The notes: generated from the letters alone by a model not told the origin. Shown: positions 42,821-51,995, counted from the stretch's first letter. The stretch is 52,679 nucleotides of DNA from Hyphomicrobiales bacterium (GCA_900472625.1 UCIT01000099.1:1-52679); one strand, 5' to 3'. A program made the numbers and translations.

Positions 42821-43744
42821 TCACACCGGAGTTGTCGTCTGAGGCGTCCCGGTGTCCGGCGCCGGCTGCTGCAGCGATTGCAGCAAGGTTTGGCGCGCGG
42901 AGCGCAGATGCAGCCGGCAAGAGAACTCGATCGCAGCGGGATCACGCGATTCCAGGGCTGCGATATAATCCAGATGCTCATGGATGGCGCGCTCGTTGCG
43001 CTGGCGGGCGAAGGCCTTGTTCCACTGGTAGTGATAGTGGAAAACGATGGCGATGGCGTCGTAGAAATCGGCGATGAACCGGTTCCTGGCAGCGCCGTGG
43101 ATCAGGAGATGGAAACGCTCGTCGAGGGCGGAGAACTCCTTGTAGCGGTGGTCGAGATCGCCGAGCATGGCGTGGTGCTCGGCCTTGATCTCGGCGAGCG
43201 CGCGCCAGGCATCATTGTCCGGCGGCAGCCTGCCGAATTCGGCTGCGGAGTGCAGCTCGAACATCTCGCGGACCTCGGCCAGTTCAAGCGCGAATTCGCG
43301 GGTAAAGCCCTTGAGGATCCAGTGGCTGTTCGGCCGCTTCTCGATGAGGCCAAAGCGGGAGAAGCGGATGAGGAATTCGCGGACGCTCGTGGTGCCGGTG
43401 CCGATCTCGCGGGCAAGCTCCAGCTCGTTGATCTGCATGCCGGGTGCTGCGTCATCCGACAGGATGCGCTGCATGAAGCTGCGCTCGATGATGGCATGCA
43501 GCGAATCGGTTTCCTCGGTGGGGAAGAAATCGTCGGCCGTCGGCGCGCGCAGGACCACCTTCTCGCGCTTGTTCCAGCTGATGATACCCTCATCGCTGAG
43601 CCGGGCGAGGATGGCGCGGGCGGTGCTGCGGCTGATGCCGAGCTGCGCCGCGATCTCCGGTTCGGACGGCAAGGTTTCCTCGGCACGCAACACGGTCACG
43701 TACCTGTTGTATGCCTCCTTGAAGACCGTATTCTGCCTTGCCAT
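42821..43744 (-). CDS. GntR/FCD-type transcriptional regulator of the sugar locus
   Basis: This 307-aa protein has an N-terminal winged helix (LPSEPEIAAQLGISRSTARAILARLSDEGII, residues 25-57) and a C-terminal FCD effector domain (FTREFALELAEVREMFELHSAAEFGRLP, ERFHLLIHGAARNRFIADFYDAI and LESRDPAAIEFSCRLHLRSAR). It is divergent from the uxaA-type gene with about 240 bases between, so it is the expected local repressor, with a sugar acid as inducer (inference). It is convergent with the RND transporter, 3 bases apart. Confidence 0.88.
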   Translation of the reverse strand: MARQNTVFKEAYNRYVTVLRAEETLPSEPEIAAQLGISRSTARAILARLSDEGIISWNKREKVVLRAPTADDFFPTEETDSLHAIIERSFMQRILSDDAAPGMQINELELAREIGTGTTSVREFLIRFSRFGLIEKRPNSHWILKGFTREFALELAEVREMFELHSAAEFGRLPPDNDAWRALAEIKAEHHAMLGDLDHRYKEFSALDERFHLLIHGAARNRFIADFYDAIAIVFHYHYQWNKAFARQRNERAIHEHLDYIAALESRDPAAIEFSCRLHLRSARQTLLQSLQQPAPDTGTPQTTTPV

Positions 43745-43896
43745 TCCACACCCCGCCTTCGCGCTTCACGACATGCGCCAAAGTTCCGCGGTGGCGGACC
43801 TTGTCGTTCCCTGAAGCCTATCTCTCAGCAATCCTTATCTTATTTTGGATCGTGTGCGGCTGTTCGCCTCCCTCGTCCACAGGATCAATAATCCCG

Positions 43897-43927
43897 TTGA
43901 CTTGAAAATGTTTATTGTAGATAAAAA
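43897..43927 (+). promoter_or_regulatory. Predicted promoter and operator before the uxaA-type gene
   Basis: TTGACT (43897-43902) lies upstream of an AT-rich motif ATGTTTATTGTAGATAAAA (43908-43926) that would cover the -10. A close copy stands before the ABC transporter genes at 47171. The overlap with the promoter suits a repressor. Confidence 0.55.
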
Positions 43928-43982
43928 ACAAAATCAATGCGCATTCGCCGACGCAGCGAGTGTTTCCCTAGGGAGAAGACCG

Positions 43983-45485
43983 TTGAAGAAAGACCCTTGG
44001 ATCATCCTGTCCGCTGGTGACAACGTGGCCGTCGCAACGGCTGCAATCGCGGCTGGCGAGATGGTTGCGGGCATCGAGACCCGCGAAAAGATCGACCCCG
44101 GCCACAAGATCGCCCTCGTCGACATTCCGCTCGGCCAGCCTGTGGTGAAATACGGCCAGGCGATCGGCCGCACGACAGCGGACGTGATGGCCGGACAGCA
44201 TATTCACAGCCAGAACCTGCATTTCGAGAACGACCGTCTGGCCGCCACCGCGAACTCGGCGCCGGAAGAGGCGAGCGCCGAAGACCGGGCGCGGACCTTC
44301 ATGGGCTACAAGCGCGCTGACGGGCGCTCGGCGACGCGCAACTATATCGGCATCATCGCCAGCGTGAACTGTTCCACCACGGTCTGTCGGGCGATCGCCG
44401 ATACGGCGAACCGCACGCTGCTGCCACTCTACGACGGCATCGACGGCTTCGTGCCGATCGTCCACGACCAGGGCTGCGGCATGAGCTCGACGGGCGACGG
44501 CATGGCCGTTCTGCACCGGACGCTGGCCGGCTATACAAGGCATGTGAACTTCGGCGGCGTACTGATGATCGGTCTCGGCTGCGAGGTCAACCAGCTGACG
44601 CTTTACGGCCAGAGCGGCGCCGGGGCCTCCAAGCGGCATTTCAACATTCAGGATGCCGGCGGCTCGCGCCGTGCCGTCGAGCGCGCCATGGGCATGCTCA
44701 AGGAAATCGCCGACGATGTCGGCCGCGAGCGGCGGGTGGCGCTGCCGATCAGCGATATCATCATCGGCATGCAGTGCGGCGGCTCGGACGGCTTTTCCGG
44801 GATCACCGCCAATCCGGCGCTCGGAGTCGCGGCCGATCTTCTGGCGGCTGCCGGCGGTACCGCGATCCTGTCGGAGACCTCCGAGATCTACGGCGCCGAA
44901 CATCTGCTGCGCAGCCGCGCGGTCAGCGACGAGGTCGCGCGCAAGCTCGACGAGAAGATCGTCTGGTGGGAGAAATACGTGGCGATGCACGGCGCCTCGC
45001 TGGACAACAACCCCTCGCCCGGCAACAAGCGCGGCGGGCTGACCACGATCCTGGAAAAGTCGCTCGGCGCTGTGGCCAAGGGCGGGCGCTCGCCGCTGAC
45101 TGCTGTCTACGGCTATGCGGAACGGGTGACGGCGCCCGGTCTTGTGTTCATGGACACGCCTGGATACGACCCGGTTTCGGCAACAGGACAGGTTGCCGGC
45201 GGCGCCAACATGATCGCCTTCACGACCGGGCGCGGCAGTTGCTTCGGCTGTCGGCCGGCGCCATCGATCAAGCTCTCGAGCAATTCGGCGCTCTATGCCT
45301 CGATGGAGGAGGACATGGACATCGATTGCGGCACGATCGCCAGCGGCGATGCGACGATATCGGGCAAGGGCCGTGAGATCTTCAACCTGATCATCGACAC
45401 CGCATCCGGCAAGAAAACCAAAAGCGAGGAGTTCGGCTACGGCGATAACGAGTTCGTGCCGTGGCATCTGGGAGCGACGCTCTAA
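43983..45485 (+). CDS. UxaA-family altronate/fuconate-type dehydratase
   Basis: A TTG at 43983 after GGGAGAAGACC is the best start (an upstream ATG at 43908 falls in the operator); it gives 500 aa. The N-terminal SAF domain (residues 1-80) is joined to a large UxaA/GarD domain with NCSTTVCRAIADTA, HDQGCGM, GLGCEVNQ, QCGGSDGFSGITANPALG, and a C-terminal GRGSCFGCRPAPSIKLSSNS with DMDIDCG. These enzymes dehydrate sugar acids and use iron or a cluster. The FucU and aldo/keto reductase partners suggest L-fuconate or L-galactonate as substrate rather than D-altronate (inference). Confidence 0.82.
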   Translation: MKKDPWIILSAGDNVAVATAAIAAGEMVAGIETREKIDPGHKIALVDIPLGQPVVKYGQAIGRTTADVMAGQHIHSQNLHFENDRLAATANSAPEEASAEDRARTFMGYKRADGRSATRNYIGIIASVNCSTTVCRAIADTANRTLLPLYDGIDGFVPIVHDQGCGMSSTGDGMAVLHRTLAGYTRHVNFGGVLMIGLGCEVNQLTLYGQSGAGASKRHFNIQDAGGSRRAVERAMGMLKEIADDVGRERRVALPISDIIIGMQCGGSDGFSGITANPALGVAADLLAAAGGTAILSETSEIYGAEHLLRSRAVSDEVARKLDEKIVWWEKYVAMHGASLDNNPSPGNKRGGLTTILEKSLGAVAKGGRSPLTAVYGYAERVTAPGLVFMDTPGYDPVSATGQVAGGANMIAFTTGRGSCFGCRPAPSIKLSSNSALYASMEEDMDIDCGTIASGDATISGKGREIFNLIIDTASGKKTKSEEFGYGDNEFVPWHLGATL

Positions 45486-45517
45486 GCAAAGCAGACACTG
45501 TCTTCAGAGGAGGAATG

Positions 45518-46537
45518 ATGAAGACGAGGAGGATCGGCCGGACCGGGCTTGAGGTGACCGAAGTGAGCTTCGGCGCCGCGGCGCTCGGCGGCCTCTATCG
45601 CGCCTGTCCGCGGGAGCAGGCGATGGAAACGCTGGATGCGGCCTGGGACAGCGGCATCCGCTATTTCGATGTGGCGCCATGGTATGGGCTTGGCCTTGCC
45701 GAGCGCCATGTCGGCGATTTCCTGCGTGGCAAACCAGAAAATGAATGGGTGCTGTCGAGCAAGGTGGGGCGCCTGCTGCGACCGGTGCCGACGGGAACGG
45801 TGCCCGACTACAGCTATGTCGACCCGCTCTCCTTCGACGCCGACTACGACTATTCCTATGACGGCATCATGCGTTCGGTCGACTTCAGCTATGCCCGGCT
45901 GGGGCTGAACCGCATCGACATCCTCTATGTCCACGACATCGGCGGCTATACGCATGGCGCGACGAAGAATGCCTTCCATCTCAAACAGTTCCTCGACAGC
46001 GGCATCAAGGCGCTGGAAGAGTTGAAGTCCTCAGGCGCGATCAAGGCGTTCGGGCTCGGCGTCAACGAGGTTCCGGTCTGTCTCGACGTGATGCGCAATG
46101 CCGATATCGACTGCATCCTGATGGCCGGGCGCTACACGCTGCTCGATCGATCGGCGGAAGCGGAGCTTTTGCCGCTCTGTCGGCAAAAGGGTACCTCGCT
46201 TGTTGTCGGCGGCATCTTCAATTCCGGCATTCTGGCGACAGGCGCCGTATCGGGTTCGAACTTCGACTACATGCCGGCGACCGACGCGGTGCTTGCAAAG
46301 GTCAGCGGCATGGAGGCCGTGGCGGAAAAACATGGTGTGCCGCTGGCCGCCCCTGCCCTGCAGTTCGCGCTGCGCGATCCTCAAATTTCGTCAGTGCTGA
46401 TCGGCACCGCCAAGGCATCGAGCGTGACGCGGAACATGGAGTTGTTCACCCCCATTTTGCCGGAGACGATCTATCCGGAATTCGATAGTTTCACGCTTGT
46501 CGCGCCGCCACTCGGCGAAGACGCTGTTCGTGTCTAA
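45518..46537 (+). CDS. Aldo/keto reductase, probable L-fucose or L-galactose dehydrogenase
   Basis: An ATG at 45518, five to six bases from AGAGGAGG, is preferred over one at 45515; it gives 339 aa. The AKR tetrad is visible as D51, Y56 (in FDVAPWYGLG), K82 (LSSKVG) and H139 (ILYVHDI). The sequence resembles D-threo-aldose 1-dehydrogenase/L-fucose dehydrogenase enzymes (MKTRRIGRTGLEVTEVSFGAAALGGLY, DYSYDGIMRSVDFSYARLGL). These oxidise the sugar C1 with NAD(P)+ to a lactone. It sits between the dehydratase and the FucU-type gene. Confidence 0.82.
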   Translation: MKTRRIGRTGLEVTEVSFGAAALGGLYRACPREQAMETLDAAWDSGIRYFDVAPWYGLGLAERHVGDFLRGKPENEWVLSSKVGRLLRPVPTGTVPDYSYVDPLSFDADYDYSYDGIMRSVDFSYARLGLNRIDILYVHDIGGYTHGATKNAFHLKQFLDSGIKALEELKSSGAIKAFGLGVNEVPVCLDVMRNADIDCILMAGRYTLLDRSAEAELLPLCRQKGTSLVVGGIFNSGILATGAVSGSNFDYMPATDAVLAKVSGMEAVAEKHGVPLAAPALQFALRDPQISSVLIGTAKASSVTRNMELFTPILPETIYPEFDSFTLVAPPLGEDAVRV

Positions 46538-46548
46538 GGAAGAATAGA

Positions 46549-46995
46549 ATGCTCAAAGGAATTCACCCCGTTCTCAGCCCCGACCTCTTATGCGCGATCG
46601 CGCGCATGGGCCATGGCGACGAGATCGTCATTGCCGATGCCAACTTCCCGTCTTTCAGCATGGGACCGGAGATGATCCGCGCCGACGGCGTCAGCGCGAC
46701 CACCATGGCGGAGGCGATCCTGACCCATATGCCGCTCGACACCTTCGTGCCGGAATCGGCCTGGGTCATGGAAGTGGTCGGCGATCCGACTGCCGTGCCC
46801 GAGGTCTGCAAGGAGTTCCAGACAATCGTTTCGGCGCGTGCCGGCAATTTCGGCATTTCGACGCTCGAGCGCTTTGCCTTCTACGAGCGTTCGCGCAAGG
46901 CTGCCTACATCGTCGCGACCACCGAGTTCCGGCTCTACGGCAACATTATTCTGAAGAAAGGCGTGGTCCTGCCGGAAGAGGTTTACTGGGGCTGA
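46549..46995 (+). CDS. fucU: FucU/RbsD-type L-fucose mutarotase
   Basis: This 148-aa protein has the FucU signature MLKGIHPVLSPDLLCAIARMGHGDEIVIADANFP with the catalytic-type His at about residue 22, and an ending (YGNIILKKGVV) typical of the RbsD/FucU fold. It interconverts sugar anomers, feeding the right anomer to the dehydrogenase. It lies 11 bases after the aldo/keto reductase gene. Confidence 0.9.
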   Translation: MLKGIHPVLSPDLLCAIARMGHGDEIVIADANFPSFSMGPEMIRADGVSATTMAEAILTHMPLDTFVPESAWVMEVVGDPTAVPEVCKEFQTIVSARAGNFGISTLERFAFYERSRKAAYIVATTEFRLYGNIILKKGVVLPEEVYWG

Positions 46996-47056
46996 TGGAA
47001 TAAACGTTCCGCATTGACAAGATGGCGGAACCAATGTTGCATCTTGTAGCTCCGAA

Positions 47057-47084
47057 CGCTGGATGTTTTGGAGGACATCCAGCG
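47057..47084 (+). other. 10-bp stem-loop after the FucU-type gene
   Basis: CGCTGGATGT and ACATCCAGCG form a perfect 10-bp stem around TTTGGAGG. There is no T-tract. It separates the mutarotase from the transport genes and may limit readthrough. Confidence 0.5.
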
Positions 47085-47170
47085 GCAAGCGAGCCGGAGA
47101 AAAGGCACCAAACGGCTTACCGGCGCAGACTTGCAATCGGAACAGGCCTCGGCTAGCTTCCAACTGGGAA

Positions 47171-47190
47171 ATGTTTTTTATCGATAAAAG
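47171..47190 (+). promoter_or_regulatory. Second copy of the GntR-type operator motif
   Basis: ATGTTTTTTATCGATAAAAG contains a perfect palindrome TTTTATCGATAAAA (47176-47189) and matches the motif at 43908 at most positions. It lies about 60-80 bases before the substrate-binding gene. Confidence 0.6.
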
Positions 47191-47214
47191 TCTCTCGTAC
47201 GCGTTCGCGAGAGA
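47191..47214 (+). other. Stem-loop in the transporter leader
   Basis: TCTCTCG and CGAGAGA pair around a 10-base loop, immediately downstream of the palindrome and 38 bases before the start codon. Confidence 0.4.
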
Positions 47215-47251
47215 TTTCCTGGAGGAGAACGCACCTGAGAGGAGAACCCAC

Positions 47252-48238
47252 ATGCGCATGAAATCCATTTTGTCGCGTCGAGCCTTTACCGCTCTCGCCG
47301 GCGCTGCCGTCATGGCCACTGCCGTTCCGATGCCGTCTTTCGCGGCAGACGTCACCATCCCGATCATCGTCAAGGACACCACGTCCTTCTACTGGCAGAT
47401 CGTTCTGGCCGGTGCCCGCAAGGCCGGTGTCGATCTCGGCGTCAAGGTGCCGGAACTCGGCGCGCAGGCCGAAACCGACGTCAACGGCCAGATCAGCATT
47501 CTCGAGAACGCCGTTGCCGGCAAGCCGGCCGCGATCGTGATCTCGCCCACCGAATTCAAGGCGCTCGGCAAGCCGATCGACGAAGCCGCCAAGTCCGTTC
47601 CGATCATCGGCATCGATTCCGGCGCTGACTCCAAGGCCTTCAAGTCGTTCCTGACCACCGACAACGTCCAGGGTGGCCGTATCGCTGCCGACGGTCTTGC
47701 CGCTGCGATCAAGACGATGACCGGCAAGGATGAAGGCGACGTCGTCATCATCACCAACACGCCGGGCGCCGGCTCGCTCGAGCAGCGCCGCGAAGGCTTC
47801 CTCGACCAGGTCAAGACCAAGTATCCGGGCCTGAAGGTGGTTGCCGACAAGTATGCCGACGGCCAGGCGACGACCGGTCTCAACATCATGACCGACTTGA
47901 TCACCGCCAACCCGAATATCGTCGGCGTCTTCGCCTCGAACCTGATCATGGCGCAGGGCGTTGGCCAGGCAATCGCTGAAAACAAGCTCGGCGACAAGGT
48001 CAAGGTCATCGGCTTCGACAGCGACGACAAGACGATCGGCTTCCTCAAGGACGGCGCGCTTGCCGGCCTCGTGGTGCAGGACCCGTACCGCATGGGTTAC
48101 GACGGCATCAAGACCGCGCTCGCCGTCTCCAAGGGCGAGAAGGTCGAACAGAACGTCGATACCGGCGCCAATCTGGTGACCAAGGCCAACATGGCCGAGC
48201 CGAAGATCGACGCTCTGCTGAACCCGAAGCTGAAGTAA
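47252..48238 (+). CDS. Sugar ABC transporter substrate-binding protein
   Basis: The ATG at 47252 after GAGAGGAGA starts a signal peptide (MRMKSILSRRAFTALAGAAVMATAVPMPSFAA; SRRAFT also has a Tat-like look). The 328-aa protein is of the ribose/galactose-type Peripla_BP_4 family: DTTSFYWQIVLAGARKAGVDLG, ISPTEFKALGKPIDEAAK, DNVQGGRIAADGLA and GVFASNLIMAQGVGQAI. Its ligand is probably the same sugar handled by the dehydrogenase and mutarotase (inference). A strong terminator follows. Confidence 0.9.
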   Translation: MRMKSILSRRAFTALAGAAVMATAVPMPSFAADVTIPIIVKDTTSFYWQIVLAGARKAGVDLGVKVPELGAQAETDVNGQISILENAVAGKPAAIVISPTEFKALGKPIDEAAKSVPIIGIDSGADSKAFKSFLTTDNVQGGRIAADGLAAAIKTMTGKDEGDVVIITNTPGAGSLEQRREGFLDQVKTKYPGLKVVADKYADGQATTGLNIMTDLITANPNIVGVFASNLIMAQGVGQAIAENKLGDKVKVIGFDSDDKTIGFLKDGALAGLVVQDPYRMGYDGIKTALAVSKGEKVEQNVDTGANLVTKANMAEPKIDALLNPKLK

Positions 48239-48246
48239 TCGGACAG

Positions 48247-48277
48247 AGGGCCGCGCGATTTTTCGCGCGGCCCTTTT
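48247..48277 (+). terminator. Strong hairpin after the binding-protein gene
   Basis: GGGCCGCGCG and CGCGCGGCCC form a perfect 10-bp stem with an ATTTTT loop, followed by TTTT. It lies between binding-protein and ATPase genes, as often seen when the binding protein is made in excess. Confidence 0.85.
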
Positions 48278-48350
48278 CTGCCTTTCCGTCCGCTCGGGAG
48301 CGTGGATTGAGGGCAGGAAGACGGGAATTCTCGAGGAGGAGAAGAGATCC

Positions 48351-49901
48351 ATGAGCCTGGAAGAGATCAGTCATCGCCATGATGACAGCGCCACGCTAAA
48401 AGAGGCAAACCGCATACCGGCGGGCACGCCCATCCTCGAACTCAAGGGATTGCAGAAGAACTATGGCTACGTCCAAGCGCTGAAACCGGCGACTCTGACG
48501 TTTCTTGCCGGCGAGATCCACGCCATCGTCGGCGAGAACGGCGCCGGCAAATCGACCCTGATCAAGCTGCTGACCGGCGTCATCACCCGCACGGCGGGTG
48601 ACGTGCTGTGGTGCGGGCATCCGGTGGCGCTGGCCACGCCGAACGAGGCGATCGCGCGCGGGATCAACGCCGTTCACCAGGAAGTGGTGCTGTGTCCGCA
48701 TCTGACCGTTGCCGCCAACCTGTTTCTCGGCGACGAGGTCAACAAATTCGGACTGATGCGCAAGAAGCAGATGGTGAAGATGGCGCAGGCCGTGCTTGAC
48801 GATCTCGGCTTCGGCCTGCCGGCAGCCGTCCTGCTCAGCGAACTCACGATCGGCCAGCAACAGTTGGTGGCGACCGCCCGCGCCGCGATGCGCGGCACCC
48901 AGTTCCTGATCTTCGACGAGCCGACCGCCTATCTGACGCGTCAGGAGTCGGCGCAGCTTTTCAAGCTGATCCGCCGCCTGCAGAGCGAAGGCGTCACCAT
49001 CGTCTATATCAGCCACCGAATGGAAGAGGTGTTCGAGCTTGCCGACCGGGTGTCGGTGCTGCGCGACGGCACCCATGTCGGCACCCGCCTGATCGGCGAG
49101 ACCAATGACAACGAGCTGATCGCGCTGATGATCAACCGCTCGATCGAGCAGATCTACCACAAGGAAGAGATTGCCATCGGCGAGAATATCGTCGAGGTGC
49201 GCGGGCTTTCTGGCCCCGGCTTCCAGGATGTGTCGCTTTCGGTGAAGGCTGGCCAGATCGTCGGGCTCTACGGCCTGATCGGCGCCGGCCGCAGCGAGTT
49301 CGCGCTCGGGCTTTACGGCCGCGAGAAGACGACTTCGGGCGAAATCCACTGGATGGGCAAGAAAGTCAACATCAAGAACGAGCGCACGGCGATGGAACTC
49401 GGCATCGCCTTGGCGCCGGAAAGCCGGCGCGACCAGGGGCTCTGCCTCAACCTGCCGATCGGCCTCAACATCAACCTTCCGGTCTTCGACCGGCTGAGCA
49501 AGGGACCGGTGATCGGCCTTGCCGACGAGGCGAAGAACGCCGACCGCCAAATCCGCGATCTCTCGATCAAGACTCCGAGCCGGCGCGTGCTCGTTTCGGC
49601 CATGTCCGGCGGCAACCAGCAGAAGGTCGTGATCGGCAAGTGGCTGAGCCACGGCGCGCGGCTGTTCATCTTCGACGAGCCGACTGTTGGCGTCGACGTC
49701 GGCACCAAGGCGGAAATATACCGGCTGTTCGCGCGGCTCTTGAAGGAAGGCGCCGGCATCATCCTGATCTCGTCCTACCTGCCGGAGGTCTACGAACTCG
49801 CCGACGAACTGCACGTCTTCAGGACCGGCAAGCTGGTGGCAAGCCATGCTTTCCATGCGGCGTCACACGAACAAGTGCTCAGCGAAGCGATCGGCGTCTG
49901 A
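48351..49901 (+). CDS. Sugar ABC transporter ATP-binding protein (two domains)
   Basis: This 516-aa protein is of the RbsA/MglA type. Domain 1 has Walker A GENGAGKST (residues 61-69), a signature-like LTIGQQQLV and Walker B FLIFDEPTAYLT. Domain 2 has the usual degenerate P-loop GLIGAGRSE and the signature MSGGNQQKVVIGKWL with Walker B FIFDEPTVGVD. It powers import with the permease that follows. Confidence 0.93.
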   Translation: MSLEEISHRHDDSATLKEANRIPAGTPILELKGLQKNYGYVQALKPATLTFLAGEIHAIVGENGAGKSTLIKLLTGVITRTAGDVLWCGHPVALATPNEAIARGINAVHQEVVLCPHLTVAANLFLGDEVNKFGLMRKKQMVKMAQAVLDDLGFGLPAAVLLSELTIGQQQLVATARAAMRGTQFLIFDEPTAYLTRQESAQLFKLIRRLQSEGVTIVYISHRMEEVFELADRVSVLRDGTHVGTRLIGETNDNELIALMINRSIEQIYHKEEIAIGENIVEVRGLSGPGFQDVSLSVKAGQIVGLYGLIGAGRSEFALGLYGREKTTSGEIHWMGKKVNIKNERTAMELGIALAPESRRDQGLCLNLPIGLNINLPVFDRLSKGPVIGLADEAKNADRQIRDLSIKTPSRRVLVSAMSGGNQQKVVIGKWLSHGARLFIFDEPTVGVDVGTKAEIYRLFARLLKEGAGIILISSYLPEVYELADELHVFRTGKLVASHAFHAASHEQVLSEAIGV

Positions 49902-49926
49902 GAAAAGAAGAAGAGGGAGAGAGACC

Positions 49927-50901
49927 ATGACCGTAACCCCCACCGAGATACCAGCGCCGCAGCAACGCCGAAAGGTGAACATCCTCTTCGGGCTGACCTT
50001 GATCGGCCTGCTGGTGGCGCTCTGGATCGCGCTTGGGCTTTCGACCAACAGCTTCTGGACGCCGCTGAACATATCCAACCTGCTGCGGCAGGGCTCGATG
50101 ACGGCGATCCTGGCACTTGGCGAGACCTTCGTCATCATCACCGCCGGCATCGATCTCTCGGTCGGCGCCATCGTCGGCTTTGCCGGGGTCATCGTCGCCT
50201 ATCTGCTGCAAGCGGGCTTTCCTGTCTGGGCGGCGATCCTGCTGACGCTGGCCTTCGGCGTGGCGATCGGCGCGTTCCACGGCTTCGGCATCGTTCATAT
50301 GGGCCTGCCGCCGTTCATTATCACGCTGGCGACACTGACGGCGCTGCGCGGCTTCGGGCTTCTGATCACCAATGGCTCGTCGATCAACATCACCAACGAA
50401 GCCTTCTCCAACTTCTCGCGCGCCGATTTCCTGGGTATCCCCAGTCTGTTCTGGATGGTGATCTTGGTGGCCATACCGTCCTATGTGCTGCTGCATCTCA
50501 GCCGCTGGGGCCGCTATCTCTTCGCGGTCGGCTCCAACAGCGAAGCGGCGCGTCTTTCGGGCGTCAGGGTCAGCGCCATCATCTACATGGCCTATATCCT
50601 GTCTGCCACCTTCGCAGCCTTCGTCGGCGTGCTGCTCGCCTCGCGCATCGCCATCGGCAATGCGACGCAGGCGGATGGCTGGGAGCTGCAGGCGATCGCC
50701 TCGTCGGTCATCGGCGGCACATCGCTGTTCGGCGCGGTCGGCTCGGTGCATGGTCCGCTGATCGGCGCCTTCATCCTGGCGACGATCAACAACGGTGCGA
50801 ACCTTTTGAACGTCAACTCGTTCTGGCAGCGTATCATCACCGGCCTGCTGATCATCGTGATCGTCTACTTCGACCAGCTGCGCCGTCGCCGGAGCTCGTA
50901 A
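49927..50901 (+). CDS. Sugar ABC transporter permease
   Basis: This 324-aa membrane protein is of the RbsC type with about 8-10 helices. Signatures are LGETFVIITAGIDLSVGAIVGFAG, PPFIITLATLTALRGFGLLITNG and VGSNSEAARLSGVRV (the loop that contacts the ATPase). It starts 25 bases after the ATPase stop. Confidence 0.93.
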   Translation: MTVTPTEIPAPQQRRKVNILFGLTLIGLLVALWIALGLSTNSFWTPLNISNLLRQGSMTAILALGETFVIITAGIDLSVGAIVGFAGVIVAYLLQAGFPVWAAILLTLAFGVAIGAFHGFGIVHMGLPPFIITLATLTALRGFGLLITNGSSINITNEAFSNFSRADFLGIPSLFWMVILVAIPSYVLLHLSRWGRYLFAVGSNSEAARLSGVRVSAIIYMAYILSATFAAFVGVLLASRIAIGNATQADGWELQAIASSVIGGTSLFGAVGSVHGPLIGAFILATINNGANLLNVNSFWQRIITGLLIIVIVYFDQLRRRRSS

Positions 50902-50913
50902 ACGCCCACATCA

Positions 50914-50944
50914 AGAGCCGGTCGAAAGGCCGGCTTCTTTTCTT
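50914..50944 (+). terminator. Terminator after the permease gene
   Basis: AGCCGGTC and GGCCGGCT pair (one G-T pair) around GAAA, followed by TCTTTTCTT. It would partly separate the dehydrogenase gene from the transporter. Confidence 0.7.
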
Positions 50945-50963
50945 CCAGAATGCAGGAATCGTC

Positions 50964-51989
50964 ATGAAAGCCGTGCTTTGCCAACAACCGGGTGTCCTCG
51001 AGATGGTCGAGCGCCCCTCGCCCGGCACCCCGGCGCCTGGCTGGGTGCGGCTCGCAGTCAGCCATGTTGGCATCTGCGGCACGGACTATCATATCTTCGA
51101 GGGCAAGCATCCGTTCCTGGAATATCCGCGCGTCATGGGCCACGAGATTTCGGCGACCGTGGTCGAGGCCGGCGATGGCGTGACCATCGCGGCGGGGACG
51201 CCTGTCATCGTCAACCCGTACCTCTCCTGTGGAACCTGCGTCGCCTGCCGGCGCGACAAACCGAACTGCTGCACCAATATCAAGGTGCTCGGCGTGCATA
51301 CAGATGGTGCGTTCTGCGAGGAAATCACGGTTCCCGCAGGCAATCTCTACGCGGCGCAGGGGCTGAGCCTGGAAGCGGCCGCGACCGTGGAATTCCTGGC
51401 TATCGGGGCGCATGCCGTGCGCCGCTCGATGGCGCCGCCTGGTTCGCGTGCGCTGGTGATTGGCGCCGGACCGATCGGGCTTGGGGCGGCGGTATTCTCG
51501 CGGATCGCGGGCCACGAGGTAACGTTGCTCGACACCAGCGCGGAGCGGCTGGAGATGGCTGCAGAGCGTTTCGGCTTCACATCGGGGATCGTGGCCAACG
51601 ACACGACGCACGAGGCGGTGAAGGCCAAGACCGATGGCGACCGCTTCGACGTCGTCTTCGATGCGACCGGCTACGGTCCGTCGATGGAAAAAGCGTTCAG
51701 CTTCGTCGCGCATGGCGGCGCGCTGGTTCTGGTCAGCGTGGTCAAGGACGAGATCCGCTTTTCGGACCCGGAGTTCCACAAGCGCGAGATGATGGTCATC
51801 GGCAGCCGCAACGCAACGCGTATCGACTTCGAGCATGTGGCGGCGTCGATCGCCAACGGCCTTGTGCCGGTCGATCGCCTGATCACCCACCGCACGACGC
51901 TAGCGGACGCGCCGCGCGATCTCGCACGCTGGGCGCACGAGAAGAGCGGGCTGATCAAGGCTGTGATCAACGTCGCGGGACAGACTTAG
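50964..51989 (+). CDS. Zinc-dependent dehydrogenase, LgoD-like
   Basis: This 341-aa medium-chain dehydrogenase has catalytic zinc ligands C38, H60 and E61 and a structural-zinc cluster C89, C92, C95 and C103 (SCGTCVACRRDKPNCC). The NAD-binding fold shows VIGAGPIGLGAA. FSDPEFHKREMMVIGSRNAT closely matches what I remember of E. coli L-galactonate-5-dehydrogenase LgoD. It would oxidise a sugar acid or deoxy-sugar acid from this pathway (inference). Confidence 0.82.
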   Translation: MKAVLCQQPGVLEMVERPSPGTPAPGWVRLAVSHVGICGTDYHIFEGKHPFLEYPRVMGHEISATVVEAGDGVTIAAGTPVIVNPYLSCGTCVACRRDKPNCCTNIKVLGVHTDGAFCEEITVPAGNLYAAQGLSLEAAATVEFLAIGAHAVRRSMAPPGSRALVIGAGPIGLGAAVFSRIAGHEVTLLDTSAERLEMAAERFGFTSGIVANDTTHEAVKAKTDGDRFDVVFDATGYGPSMEKAFSFVAHGGALVLVSVVKDEIRFSDPEFHKREMMVIGSRNATRIDFEHVAASIANGLVPVDRLITHRTTLADAPRDLARWAHEKSGLIKAVINVAGQT

Positions 51990-51995
51990 CCGGCT

